Origin: Theocolax elegans
Taxonomy: Eukaryota; Arthropoda; Insecta; Hymenoptera; Cerocephalidae
Reading direction: 5' to 3'
Assembly: GCA_026168455.1 (NCBI GenBank)
Contig: CM047431.1
Location: 22,757,365 to 22,821,364 of the forward strand
DNA length: 64,000 nucleotides
Numbering within the stretch: the stretch's first letter is position 1; each line of letters opens with the position of its first letter. Below are positions 46,177 to 57,621 of the stretch, in pieces. The notes beneath the pieces were generated by a model. It had not been told where the DNA came from. It ran no database searches and saw only the letters and a list, made by a program, of their open reading frames with translations. The position numbers and the translations under genes were made by a program.

Positions 46177-49100
46177 TGCGTCTGAAAATCAACTTGACAT
46201 TAGTTCAGTGAATGACACAATGACTCAATTAAGAATGAAGTCTAGTACTCCAACTCAAGTGGTAGAAAGTACGCAATCAACAGTTTTCATATCGGTTCAA
46301 ACTACGCCAGAAGATGAAGAAGAAGCTAATGCAGTTACTCTGACCGAGGAAGAACAAAAAAAATTGCAAGAACAGTGCAATAATACTGCTTTTTTAGATG
46401 GCAAATATTTCGAAGTCAATATGAATCAATCTACTTCAACAGGCAGCGTGACGGGTAAATGCGTTGAATGTAGTAAATCGGTCAAAGGAACATTATCAGT
46501 TTCTTCGAATTTTCTTCGACATCTTAAAGTAATGATGAAGCTAACAAAATTAAAAGTGACGCAGTTTCAATATACATATAATCGAAACTGCGTAACTTTT
46601 AATACAACTTTTATACTTATTACTCACTTTTATATAATTTATTGCAATATTTTTAACCTTTTAGGAAAACCATAAGCGAAGTTATGCTGGTTACATGGAC
46701 TACAAGAGAGTGAAAAGGGCTCGATTATCTTCAAATATTGCAATAAAACGAGTTACTTGCAGGTTTTCGCAAGCAGTGTTTGAAGATAACGTAACGAAAT
46801 TTATTATTTCCAATCAGCTAGCACATCGCATTGTTGAATGTCCAATGTTTCGGAAAATATTCGATGGTATATGCTACGTTATTTTCTATTTTACGTGATT
46901 ATAAATATCTTTTTGTAACAGACACTTTTTTTCTTGTCCCTTGAATTGGCCATAATTTTGGTCAGAGGCCTCGGCCACAAATCTGACCCCGATCAATCGA
47001 AAGCTAATGAAAAAGCTGATTTTTTGAGCGGTGTAAAGTCAAAATCAATCATGTCAAAAAAAGTTACGACCAAATGAAAATTTAGTAAGCGCTGAGAGCT
47101 AAATAAGTAGAAATTAAGGATTCGAAAATTTTTTAAAAAATAGGACATACAATTTAGCAACTTTTTCCCATTTAATGTGTATAAGAAAAGTTTGATAGTT
47201 TTTGAGTTATTTAAGCTTGAAATAGGCAAAAATGGAATTTTTTGCAAAAATTCGAGTTTTTTATGCAGCTATAACTTTGAATCCTCTCGGAATAATTGCC
47301 TAAACATTTAACTACATACTTCTGATATGTTTTCTGGCGAGTACACGTATTTTCATCAATTTTAAAATTTTGAAATTTAAAGTTGACGTGAAATGACCCA
47401 TATACATATATAAAATTGAATTTGGCTGCGATTGAAAATGAGTTATTACCCTAATAATTGCATAGTTTATCGATTTCTACAGCCTTTTAAACACGGACAT
47501 TCGTACGCTTGTTACAAAAAATATAGTTTGCACCAAGGTCTTAGTGGACTTTTTTACCTCGTGTATTTGCAATATTCGGCTTCGGTGATCAATTCACTCG
47601 CCTTCAGCTTGTGCTAGCTCACCTGCATCTCGTACTGCAAATCCATACTCGCAATAAAAAAGCTCACTTTACACTGGGCACACAATATACTATTATGCTG
47701 TTTATAATTCAATTTGTTTAATTAAATAAAATTAAAATCGTTTTAAAAAAGATTTTCAAATTATACATGGCAGAGAACCAATGAAACGCATGACGCGATA
47801 TAAAGTTGGAAAAAAGACTAATGCAATTTATAATAGTTTATGTGCGGAAATTAAAAAAGCCCTTGCATTGGCTTCCTATGTGTGTACAACTGCTGACATT
47901 TGGACCGGCAATAAACGTCGATTCTTAGGAGTTACGGCTCACTGGTACACGGCAACATTAATTATGTACTTTCTAATTTAGCTTGATGATAAGACTTTAG
48001 AAAGAAGATCAGCTGCTTTGGCTTGCCAAAGGTTTCCGGGTACGCACGATTTTCAAAATATTGCAGAAACCTTATCCGCAATATACAAGGCGTACGAAAT
48101 AGAGGATAAAAAAATTGTTGCAACAGTAACAGACAATGGTTCAAATTTTGTGAAAGCATTTGAAGTATTTGGTCTCACTGATCCTGAATGTTTTACATTT
48201 GGTAAGATATAATTTTGAGTAGTGCTTTTTGTCCTACAAAAAACTATGTGATAATACGGACAAAGTATTTTTAGATTACCCAATAAACGAATTTTGACAT
48301 ACGTTTATTGGGTAATCTAAATAATCTCATATGTATGTGGGTGTGTGTTTGCATGTGTGTACGTATGCCACTTTCTTTCTAAAATTGCTCGGCCAATATT
48401 GTTCGGCTTAGGCATGTGATTTTATTTTCTTTTTGCGTATTTGGGAAGACAACTTTTTTGTTGGATATTGATTTGCTTTTGTTTTATCGTCATTTGAAAA
48501 TTTTGTTTTTGATAATTTGTGATGTTGCAAGCGATACTTTAGAATCAGATGAATTTTGACTAAATCTACTTTATTGAGAATAAAAGATTTTTACTCTTGT
48601 TTTTTAACCTATTTTATCTTTGAAATTAATTAGTCGAATTTGTTTAATAAGAATCATAATGATAAAGCTTAATATTGGTTTATGCTGAGAAAATTTAGAG
48701 TCATTCTATCGATTAGTTTTGAGTAAAAAAAAGGAAAACCCGAAAAAATTGAGTTATCTACATCAAAAGATTTCGGGCAAAAGGCAATTAATGGCATTCC
48801 ATTCACTTAAAATTTTGGAAAAAGGTCCAACGAATCCTACACTCGTTTTACACTTCGAAAAATTCATAATTAGTTAAGTTAGTTAGCGTTATAAATTTTT
48901 TTAGTGAAATCTTTGATTGCTCATATCTCTGGAACCGAATAATAATAATCGAGTTACAAAAATCGCGGTAATAGAACTTGATAATGGTTCCATACTATAA
49001 CAAAGAAAAAATTGTAATCTGAAAAGTGATGTTTTAAAATTTTTATTTTTATTAAAGCCAAATCTGCAATAATAAAATATCTGCCTTTATTAAAACTTAT

Positions 49101-52010
49101 TAGGCATATGTAGAAACTTCATTAATCTGTATCAAAACAGATACACTTCGAAATGAGTTGATTCAAATTTTCAAACCCTTTTCAAAAATAATGATTATTT
49201 ATTTCCTTATTGAACTAAATGTTATAAAATTAAAACAGCTACAGATCGTCAAACTAATTTTGTTAAGTAAACCATTACTTACTAAATATGTAATATTACT
49301 TACAGAATATTTGAAATCCAATGTGAATATAACTAATCAACAAAATATTAATTTCTTATAGATATTTGTAAACATTTCAAAATGATTTAAACGTTTAGAT
49401 TATCTTGAAACTGACGTGCCTGATTCACTTTCGGAAAATGATGAGGCAGCAATGGAAGTGGATCAAGATAGTGAACGAGACGGGCAAGGAGTGGTCAATG
49501 AAGGACACGCGGTGGATGAAGATGAAGATGATGAGGAATTGAATGAAAAGGAATTAGAGGACGATGATCATGGAGAAGATGCGGAAGATATAGACCAAGA
49601 TGATTTAGAAAACGGAATGAATATTTCATCCAATTTCCCTTCCTTATCTCGACATTTTAGGTGTGCAAGCCACACTTTAAACCTTCTGGCCACTAAAGAT
49701 GCAGGTGCGGGAGTGCAAAAAGTTTGAATGATCTTTTAATAGTTAATCAGTATTTCAAATTTATTAGTATTAACTGAATGATTTATTCTTCGTATAGATT
49801 ATAGTTAAAAATTCAATCAATTTTTCGTATATTTTCATAGTTAAAGAATTTATTAGTACTACTTAACAATTAAATGACTATATGAATTAATTACTTTCAT
49901 ACATTACTTAATTATTTTCATTCCGGAACAGGTGAGGCGATAGGCAGATACTCAAGCGTATCTTATATGCATCAAACTGTTCTAAGCAAATGTAACATTT
50001 TATGGAAAAGTTTAAAGTCTCCGAAGAAAAGAGAACAGTTAACAGAGAAATTAAAATGCTGTCTTGCAAGACCTGTTGTGACGAGATGGAACTCATTATA
50101 CGATTGTATAGAACAAATTGTTTCTTTAAAAGAAAAACTAAATAGTAAAGAGGTCTGGAGTATTGTCCAAAATGTTAAATTATTTCGAGACCAAGATTAT
50201 AAGTACTTAACCGAGTACTTATTATGGTGTGAACCTCTGGCAACCGCAATAGACAGATTTCAAGGCGATAACAGCCATTATGGGTACGTGCTGCCAGGAC
50301 TTTTAAAAATTCAACGAGAGTGGAATAAATTGGTTTATGGTAATAAACTTTCAATATTCAAACCTGTCGTTCAAGAGTTAGTAGAATTACTGGAAAGCAG
50401 ATTCGCTGATTATTTCGAAATTAACGGACCAGGTGAATACACTGGAAACAGTTTAAATAGCCAAAAATTAGCATGCATAATTACAAAATTTAAATAATCC
50501 TAGCATTTATGTACTTTTTAAACAAATGTAGATGACTTGTAAAAAATAGCCATTTTATTATATAATTACTAAATTTTTCTCAAATTAGTATAGCGATAAA
50601 TGTAGTGAATAGTATATAACGGAGGGTAGATATATTTAATTTATTAAGAGGAGGCAAATTTCACTCGTTTTGTTTAATACACAATATTTTTACAAATTTG
50701 AGTAAGGTAAAAAACTAATAACAGAGCTTGGATAGGTAATAGTAGGGTACGGTGCAATTAATGTTTTCCATTTAAAATTGTGCTGATTTGCTAAATTGTT
50801 TTTTTTTAAAATCTGTTTTTTTAGAAATACGAAAATAACTCTATATTATTGTAACTTTCCTTTAAATAAATAGCAGACCGGCCTAGTTATCACAATTATC
50901 TTTCATCCTGGGTAAAACAGCATCAACTGGTGTTTTAGTTTTGTTTAAACTTTAAAATACGAATACGAGCTTTCGCCTCTTCTTAAGTTCCATTCATGAA
51001 AGTACACAAAATTATATAGTAATAAATTTAATTAATCTCTTGTCTATCTTCTTCCAATTTTTTCTAATAGTAATTCTGCTACTCTAGGGTTTTGCCAGAG
51101 TTACATGCAAATCTACTTTTTACAACAATTACAATACTTACAATGCCATTTATTCGTTTAACCGTGAATTAATTGAACAAATAGCAAATACTTGAATAAA
51201 TTTATAAATATTAATGCAGACTTGTAAAATATAAATAATAATAATGCAGATATGGTAATTTTATGTGTAGAACTTACCTACAATTAGAACATTTTTGCAT
51301 TAACTAGCAAATTGTATATGCAATTCAGACAATCCAATATTTTATAAAACCTTTGGTAACTATTACAGTTTGTTTAACGTATGATTTTTTGGTTAGTATA
51401 ATTTTTGTAATGATATTGACAAAAATTGTTTTATTATTTGTAATAATACGAATTCAAAACTATAATTAATATTTCATAAAGCTCATATTTTAAAAACTAA
51501 AAGCTCTAAGTAAAATAAAATAAAATAATTATAAAATTAGGTGAATTTGCTGCGATTGCTGCACTGGTACATCCAAAATTAAAGGAACAATGGACCAAAT
51601 GCTTGAGTCCCGAAGCTGCTGCAAAAGTTAAGGACTTAGTCAAAAATATGACGAAAAGTCACTCAAATGTACCCAATGCGTCTGAGGATTCGGAAGAAGA
51701 TCAATTTTTTAACTTTTCGGATCATGAAGAACAAGGTGATGTGATACCAGTAGGGCCGCCAGAAAACGCAGATCATGAATTGTTTCACTTCTGGAGGAAT
51801 AATTCCAAATCCTTGAAAACATTGGATAATTACCCAATTATAAAAAAAAAATTTATTAAATTTAACACAGCCTTGTCATCATCTGCATCGGTAGAACGTT
51901 TGTTTTCATACGCCACATTGTTAGATCTTCCGAAATTTAATCGGATATCCGAAAAAGAATTCGAAAAAAGAATTCTATTAAAAATAAATTTATCAAAAAA
52001 ATATTTGTAA
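46177..52010 (+). CDS. hAT-superfamily transposase gene, about six main exons, one in-frame stop
   Basis: Exons inferred from splice sites whose phases all agree: 46177-46528, 46665-46866, 47776-48201, 49399-49704, 49932-50432 and 51541-52010. Order of domains: BED zinc finger (CVECSKSV then FLRHLKENHKRSY, joined across the first intron), ADIWTGNKRRFLGVTAHW with the first catalytic Asp, TVTDNGSNFVKAF with the second, and an Asp/Glu-rich stretch. These are followed by FRCASHTLNLL, ARPVVTRWNSLYDC, and the C-terminal SASVERLFSYA with the catalytic Glu. It would excise and insert hAT DNA. The only break is TAG at 47979, preceded by 36 bases that look like a leftover intron end (CTAAT then TTTAG). 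A dispersed repeat (46926-47404) and a hairpin (48271-48320) sit in introns. No terminal inverted repeats were found, so a captured host gene is possible. Confidence 0.9.
46926..47404 (+). repeat. ~480-bp dispersed repeat, copy 2, in a hAT intron
   Basis: Close match to 37655-38133 with scattered substitutions and the same end (GTTGACGTGAAATGACCC). Its position between hAT exons shows it inserted into the intron. Confidence 0.88.
48271..48320. repeat. short perfect hairpin, 19-bp arms
   Basis: TTAGATTACCCAATAAACG at 48271-48289 and its exact inverse at 48302-48320, with a 12-base loop, within the long hAT intron. Confidence 0.85.
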
Positions 52011-52059
52011 AAATAAACTAGTTACACAAAATATAGAGTTTATTTCATTTAATTTGTAA

Positions 52060-52254
52060 AAATATATTTCAATTAGACCGATTTGAGCTTACTTGTTTTT
52101 AAATCGTATCTACTTGATCTCAACTTTCTTATGGTTTTTAGTTTGAGTGTTTATCTCTATTTGTTGATATTTTTTTCTGATAATTCAAAACATGAAAAAC
52201 GCTTCAAAAAGTTCTAAAAAATAAAAGAACCCCATAACTCGGCAAAAAAGGCAT
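52060..52254. other. MITE fragment next to the hAT gene 3' end
   Basis: About 52075-52170 resembles the inner arm of the foldback at 45270 (TTTGAGCTTA, TCAACTTTCTT, GTTTGAGTGT words), in the orientation of its right arm. Confidence 0.5.
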
Positions 52255-52773
52255 TTTCATGAATTACGATAGCTAACCTTATAACTGAATTTTTGCACGA
52301 GGAATCGAATGCCGTTGGAATTTTTAAGATCGGACGCGATCCCGAGGAGATATGGTCGATTTACCGCGTCGATGTTTTTGTGCACGTTCAGCTTCAACCC
52401 AAAATTTAGGGGTTCGGTACAATGTACATCAAAACGTTTCAGGAGGGTTGAAAAGGTATTGAAAAGACGAATCGAATGACCTGGTGCAGGATTCCGATAT
52501 CTCCAAGGTGACACCGGTATTCGTAATTTAACCATCGTCTCCGTTTTCGACTCCTGAACTTTGGGCCCCCGTAACTCGGCAAAGAGGGCATTTTCATAAA
52601 TTTCGATGGCAAACCTTATAACTGAATTTTTGCACAAGGAATCGAATGCCGTTGGAATTTTTAAGATCGGACGCGATCCCGAGGAGATATGGTCGATTTA
52701 CCGCGTCGATGTTTTTCTGCACGTTCCGCTTCAACCCAAAATTTAGGGGTTCGGTACAATGTACATCAAAATG
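52255..52773 (-). repeat. 338-bp tandem repeat, about 1.5 units, inverted copy
   Basis: AACCTTATAACTGAATTTTT starts units near 52274 and 52612. This is the reverse complement of the repeat at 38936-39395 and is closely similar. The 126-residue minus-strand frame follows from the repeat. Confidence 0.87.
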
Positions 52774-52774
52774 T

Positions 52775-53200
52775 CAGTTGGCAATTCTTAATTTTAAAAT
52801 CTCGAAGAAATAGGACACCCGGAAGTATAAAAAAAATTTTATTATCAACAAAGGCGACCACGCCACAATTGATTTTGTTCTAACACCGCTGAAAAGATCG
52901 CATTTTTCAAGAGCTTTCGAATGGCGGTGGTTAGATTATTGGCCAAGACTACTGGTGGAAATTATATCTTAAAATACATAAAAATTAGTGATTTTATGAG
53001 GTTTATGAGGTATAACTTTTACCAGCGGTTTTGGACAATAATCTTACCACCGCCATTCGAAAGCTCTTGAAATGTGATCTTTTCAGCGGTATTAGAACAA
53101 ATTCAATTGTGGCGTGGTCGCCTTTCTTGATAATCAATTCTTTTTAATATTTCCGTGTGTCTGATTTTTTTGAGATTTTAAAATTAAGAATTGCAAACTG
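52775..53200. mobile_element. 426-bp foldback element
   Basis: Arms of about 180 bp run from CAGTTGGCAATTCTTAATTT inward and mirror the sequence ending AAATTAAGAATTGCAAACTG. Inner landmarks GCCACAATTGATT and AGCTTTCGAATGGCGG occur in both arms and resemble landmarks of the foldback at 63264. It lies directly at the edge of the 338-bp repeat. Confidence 0.85.
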
Positions 53201-53630
53201 GGTTGATAAGTTCTAAAAATTGTTTTGAACAAAAGTTGTATCTAATGATTTTTCAAAAAATCAATAGGTTTTGAGATAAATGGCTTTGAAAATAGCAATT
53301 TTTTGTAAATTTGGAAATTACCATTTTTCATGGTGGAATAACTCTTAGTCACATTATTTTTAACACCTAAAAATTTTTTTCTATTTTGTGGAAGATATTT
53401 CCAGCCTGTTCTGAAAATTTGGTGCGATTTAAAATTTTCATCATACCACTTGACGTAAAGTAGCACATATATATATATATATTTCCGCGTACATGCACAT
53501 AAGTTGTACAATGTTACAATATGTATATAAGATATACGATTTTAATCATGCTAAACCTATAAAGTAAATATATTTTTTTAACTAGTTTAACGTTGCTATT
53601 GTTAGTTTATAATTATCTCTTCTATTTCAG
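53201..53630. other. non-coding, partly repeated
   Basis: About 53385-53465 resembles the inverse of about 62974-63060 (GCACCAAATTTT, GGAAATATT, TTTCACGTCAA-like words). A TATATA run near 53468. It precedes the acceptor of the receptor exon. Confidence 0.45.
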
Positions 53631-53793
53631 GTATTACTATTCATATTACGACAGAAAAATATCAATAGAAGTACACATATATTTCTTATCAATTTGAGTA
53701 TCGCCGATCTTGGAATCCTATTAATTTCCATACCAGCTACATTAATAGAAATTAATACCAGTCCTGAAATTTGGATTTTGGGTGAATTTATGT
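53631..53793 (+). CDS. exon of a rhodopsin-like (class A) neuropeptide GPCR
   Basis: An acceptor (TTCTATTTCAG) ends at 53630 and a consensus donor (GT at 53794, GTAAGT) follows. The 163-base exon reads openly from the first base: end of TM1 (VLLFILRQKN), first intracellular loop, TM2 with the NLSIAD signature (conserved Asn and Asp), then extracellular loop 1 with W-x-LGEFMC and the Cys that normally pairs with loop 2. It ends one base into the codon after the Met. It belongs to the peptide-receptor group of family A; subtype is not certain. No other exon was found in the window, so the remainder must be separated by very long introns, lie outside, or be lost. This is the only likely host gene here. 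Confidence 0.8.
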
Positions 53794-53934
53794 GTAAGTA
53801 AAACTTATAAGTGTAAGAGCAGATTGTGTATCATTAGATGATATATTTATTTGTTTGAATTGTTAAGTATGTGTTAGTTCGACTTTTATATGGTTATAAA
53901 AGAATATGGATATAATCAAAATTTTAGGATGTTT

Positions 53935-54250
53935 TCTAATGTAATAATATGAAGAAAGCCAGAGTCTTAGACCCTTACACTTCTGTGCATCAAAATTATG
54001 AGCTACCAAAAACAAATTTTTAAAAGTTACCTACTCTACTTTAATTACATATAACTAATCAGTCATTATAAAGAAATAATATCAATCAATAAAATTTTAG
54101 CCCCATGAATATAAGAAATGTTATTTCTAAATTTTAATGAAACTTCATTACAATTTTTTCTTTCTTCTATAATTTTACTATAAATGAACTAATTTGATCT
54201 TATTTTTCTTTAAATCGTATCATTTTGCTCTGAGTTTTCTTTTATAAACA
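53935..54250. repeat. diverged arm of the ACAAGGAGAG foldback family
   Basis: AATATGAAGAAAGCC, ATTTCTTTAT-type and TTTAAATCGTATC words follow the order of the 45270 element, at lower similarity. Confidence 0.45.
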
Positions 54251-54267
54251 AATTCGAACCGATATAT

Positions 54268-55350
54268 AGTGGACAAATCCCGACCGGGTCGCGTAGGTCG
54301 GTAGTTCGCGTAGCTACTTCGCGAGAGAAGACGAGCGTGACGTAGACAGCCCATAAGTAAGAGGTCCCTACGTCAGAGCTAATACGTCATACGACGTGAC
54401 GTCACAGTCATCGGGTTAACGTTACCGAATCGGTTGCTGATTACGCGGTTGTTATTGTTTTTTATCAACTCTTTTCGCGCTGACGGACAGTGGTTCCAAA
54501 TGCGAAAAATTGGGCAAAATTCTCGACCCGGCATGCATTTTATCGTACGGATTTTTTTTCTGTGCGAAAAAGTATCTTTTACTACATAGAATACGAAACC
54601 GTGCAGGCAAAATCGCCAAAAATAAAGGTACTAAAACCCGCTGGAAGCGAAACTCGAATAAACGAGTTTTTCAGTGTTATTTCTTATATAACTTCATTTT
54701 TTCGTGTTTAAAAGCACCTTGAAGCCATGATTTTGATTAGTATTATTGTTAGTAAACGTAGGGTAAGGTGTCCCGCTATAAAAATAGTGTAAATAGTAAT
54801 TTTGGACTATCAAAATCATTTTTTCTTATGGAAATGTGGAAAATCCCTATTTTCATGCGTTAAAGCACACTGCTTAATACGTATATCGTGTGCGTACGAG
54901 CATTTACGCACGTGTATTTATGACTCTGTTTGTTTACGCGTGTATGTGTGTGTACGTATGTGTGCGTGAGTATGTATGCGTGTTATTTTTGTGTTTCATT
55001 ATTTGTGGGACATAACTACCTCGGTTGGTAAGCTGAAACAAATTGGGCCTAACCAAGGCATTAATTCCCCAGTACCCAACCCGTTTCAATTTACAGCTTA
55101 CTGTGACGTGGTTTATATTGATGGATTATATATTAATAATTATTAACCGTTGGGCTGCGTTGCCCTATACCGCGTACACAATTAATTTATTATGTGCAAA
55201 TATTCAGGCCAATATTGCGTCGGAGGATGACTTGCCTACCGACACTGGTCCTGATATATATTATAAATGTCATTCAAAACTTAAAATAACTACGGTAGTG
55301 TCTGATATGTGAAAGTGTATACTACCAAAGTGATTTTACAATAATAAAAA
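54268..55350 (+). mobile_element. LINE 5' untranslated leader
   Basis: Leader of the LINE whose ORF1 starts at about 55351. It shares ordered blocks with 14996-15520 (GACAAATCCCG, TTTTCGCGCTGAC, GGTTGGTAAG, TTCCCCAGTACCCA). It contains short GTGTGT/GTATGT stretches near 54940-54990. The small frames within it are not recognised. Confidence 0.75.
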
Positions 55351-56435
55351 ATGTGTGATTGGATTAGCAATGTGTTAGTAATGTCTCCTGAACATCAAGA
55401 TCTAAAATTAACCTATAAAATGGATGAGTTGGCACTGAACGCTACAGCAAAAAACATAATTGCACAAATAAAACTAAAACAAACTGATATAATTAAAAAA
55501 GACTGTTTAAATGATATCTTACATAGTACTACTAATCAAAATCTAGAAGTTTCAAGTGATTTGAAGCAAGAAAAATTATTAATTAAAAATACACTTTTAA
55601 AACAGTTAGTGACTGAACTAAGAGACAAAATTAAACTCCTAAGTGATATTGTAAATGAGTCCGAAACAGAGGTAGTTGCAATGAAGCCGACTTATTCTCA
55701 AATTTTAAATACAGCAGCATTTAAATTCAAAATAAAAAAAGAAAACCAAAACTAATCATCAAAAAGAAAAATCCAGAAGATAAAAATAATTTTAAAAACT
55801 TTATTACATATTATTTAACAAAAAAGAAAACTATTCAAACAAAAAAAAATCAATTTCAAAAATAATGCTGAAGCACAAATTGATTGTATGAGGCAGAGAA
55901 GCTATTAAAAGAAAAACTAAGCTTCTGTAAAATTGGAAAAGAAGAAATCCAAAAACGAGGAATGAAAATTGTTGGACTAGACAATTTTGAAAAAGTGGAC
56001 GAAAAAACAATAGAAGCAGATATAAATCAAAGAAATTTTAAACACCTTAAAATAAGGTGTCAAGTAATATATATGTTCGTAAACGTCACAAGTAAACTAA
56101 CTAGTGTACTAATAGATACAACCGCAGAAATCTATAAATACAACAAAGAAAATAAAAGCAAAATTTTTATTGGATATCAAAATTGTAGAGAGCATGACGA
56201 TATAAATGTGAAACCATGCTATAATTGTGGTAGGTTTAGACATAATGGTAGTAAATGCAGAAACGATAAAAAATGCTTCAAGTGCGCCGGTCAGCATAAT
56301 TCAATAAACTGTAAAACTAATGAAGATTCATGTTGTGCGAACTGCTTATATAACAACAAAAGATACGGAAGTGAATATAATACCAAACATACAGTTAATG
56401 ATAGTGAAAATTGCCAGGCCTTAAAAACAAAATAA
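55351..56435 (+). pseudogene. LINE ORF1 (gag-like, CCHC knuckles), frameshifted
   Basis: The first frame (55351-55755) starts MCDWISNVLVMSPEH and is rich in Lys and Asn with coiled-coil-like spacing. A gap of stops and shifts at 55756-55883 follows. The second frame (to 56435) has an RNA-binding-like stretch (GMKIVGLDNFEKVDEKTIE) and three CCHC units: CYNCGRFRHNGSKC, CFKCAGQHNSINC and CANCLYNNKRYG with a later His and Cys. This is the ORF1 pattern of I/R1-like LINEs in insects. The protein would coat element RNA. At least one frameshift separates the halves. Confidence 0.85.
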
Positions 56436-56557
56436 AAAGACTAATTAACAACACTGATTATCCATTGAGCCCAACGATATCGAGAAACGTCACGACACGG
56501 AGTAGATCGATATTACCGTTACGGGCTACATCACTAATGAACCCTATCTTTAAATAA

Positions 56558-56976
56558 ATGGACAGTAACGTAGAACTTATAAACAACTTACAAAATGAGT
56601 TTGTAAATACGGAAACAATTGTTAAAAATGTCAACGCTATCAATAAAATTTTCAAAAGTAATATGGAAAATATTATGTATATAAATATTAGAAGCTTAAA
56701 TGCTAACTTTAACAATCTTCAAATACTACTTGATAGCCTTAAAAGCAAATCTTTTATATTTATATGTACTGAAACATGGGTTCTAGAATACTATAATTAT
56801 TTCTCCGTAACAGACTACAAAATATATTATAATAACAGCTCAATAAAAAAAATGTGATGGTGTTGTAGTGTATATATCTGATGCTTTATCTCAACACACA
56901 GAAATCATACAAATTGGAAAATTACAAATTTTACATACCATAATGCAAATTGATAATCCGATCATATTATATTAGT
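56558..56976 (+). pseudogene. LINE ORF2 start: APE endonuclease N-terminus, truncated
   Basis: From about 56664 the frame reads MENIMYINIRSLNANFNNLQ (catalytic Asn region), then FIFICTETWV with the metal-binding Glu. After a one-base shift near 56850 it reads CDGVVVYISDALSQHTEI. A stop near 56974 and loss of similarity end it. RT is absent. Unlike normal LINE debris, this is the 5' half of an element without its 3' half. Confidence 0.82.
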
Positions 56977-57621
56977 TATCATATTATATTTAGTTGAATC
57001 TTTTTAAATGTAATAAATAATAGATAGTGATGAGTGAATCTATATAGTCATTTGTAAGATTTTATCTTTATTGATGAGGTTTTAATAAAAAATGTTGTCA
57101 ATGCATGAGCCATTATCTATATCGTTGCTCGGTCTAGTTATCGTTTGAAACCCTTTTTCCAAGAAATTGTTTAAGTATTCCTGTCCTATCTGATCTAGTT
57201 TTAGTGTATCTATATTGAAATCGTCTATAATGAAATGATTTTTGACAATTTGTTTTTCTCTTACGAGGATGTCGGAGCTATAGCCTCTGTCGATAGCTGC
57301 TCGATCTCAAGGCTTCGAATGGCGTTGTAGTCATGTGTCGATTTCGACGATAAACGTACTTCAAACAGAAATTATAAATTTCACAGCTACGTAGAGCTGT
57401 TGAAAGATACTTTCCCCCCTAGCTATGACTTAAATTAAGGTAATTGTAATATTACTCTTGGCACCAAATGTTTCTTTTTTTTTAAAGAAATGTGTAATAC
57501 GTTACTTATAGCATTACGGTAGATGTAGAGTCAATAAATACTAGACGTATTACATATTTTTTCTTATTTTCTTCATAACTTTGCTCCAAATTAAGTAACT
57601 TAAGCTTCTTTTTAAATTAAT
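56977..57621. other. non-coding, with MITE debris
   Basis: No gene. About 57470-57621 has words of the ACAAGGAGAG foldback family (GTGTAATACGTTAC, AAATTAAGTAACTTAAGC). Confidence 0.4.
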
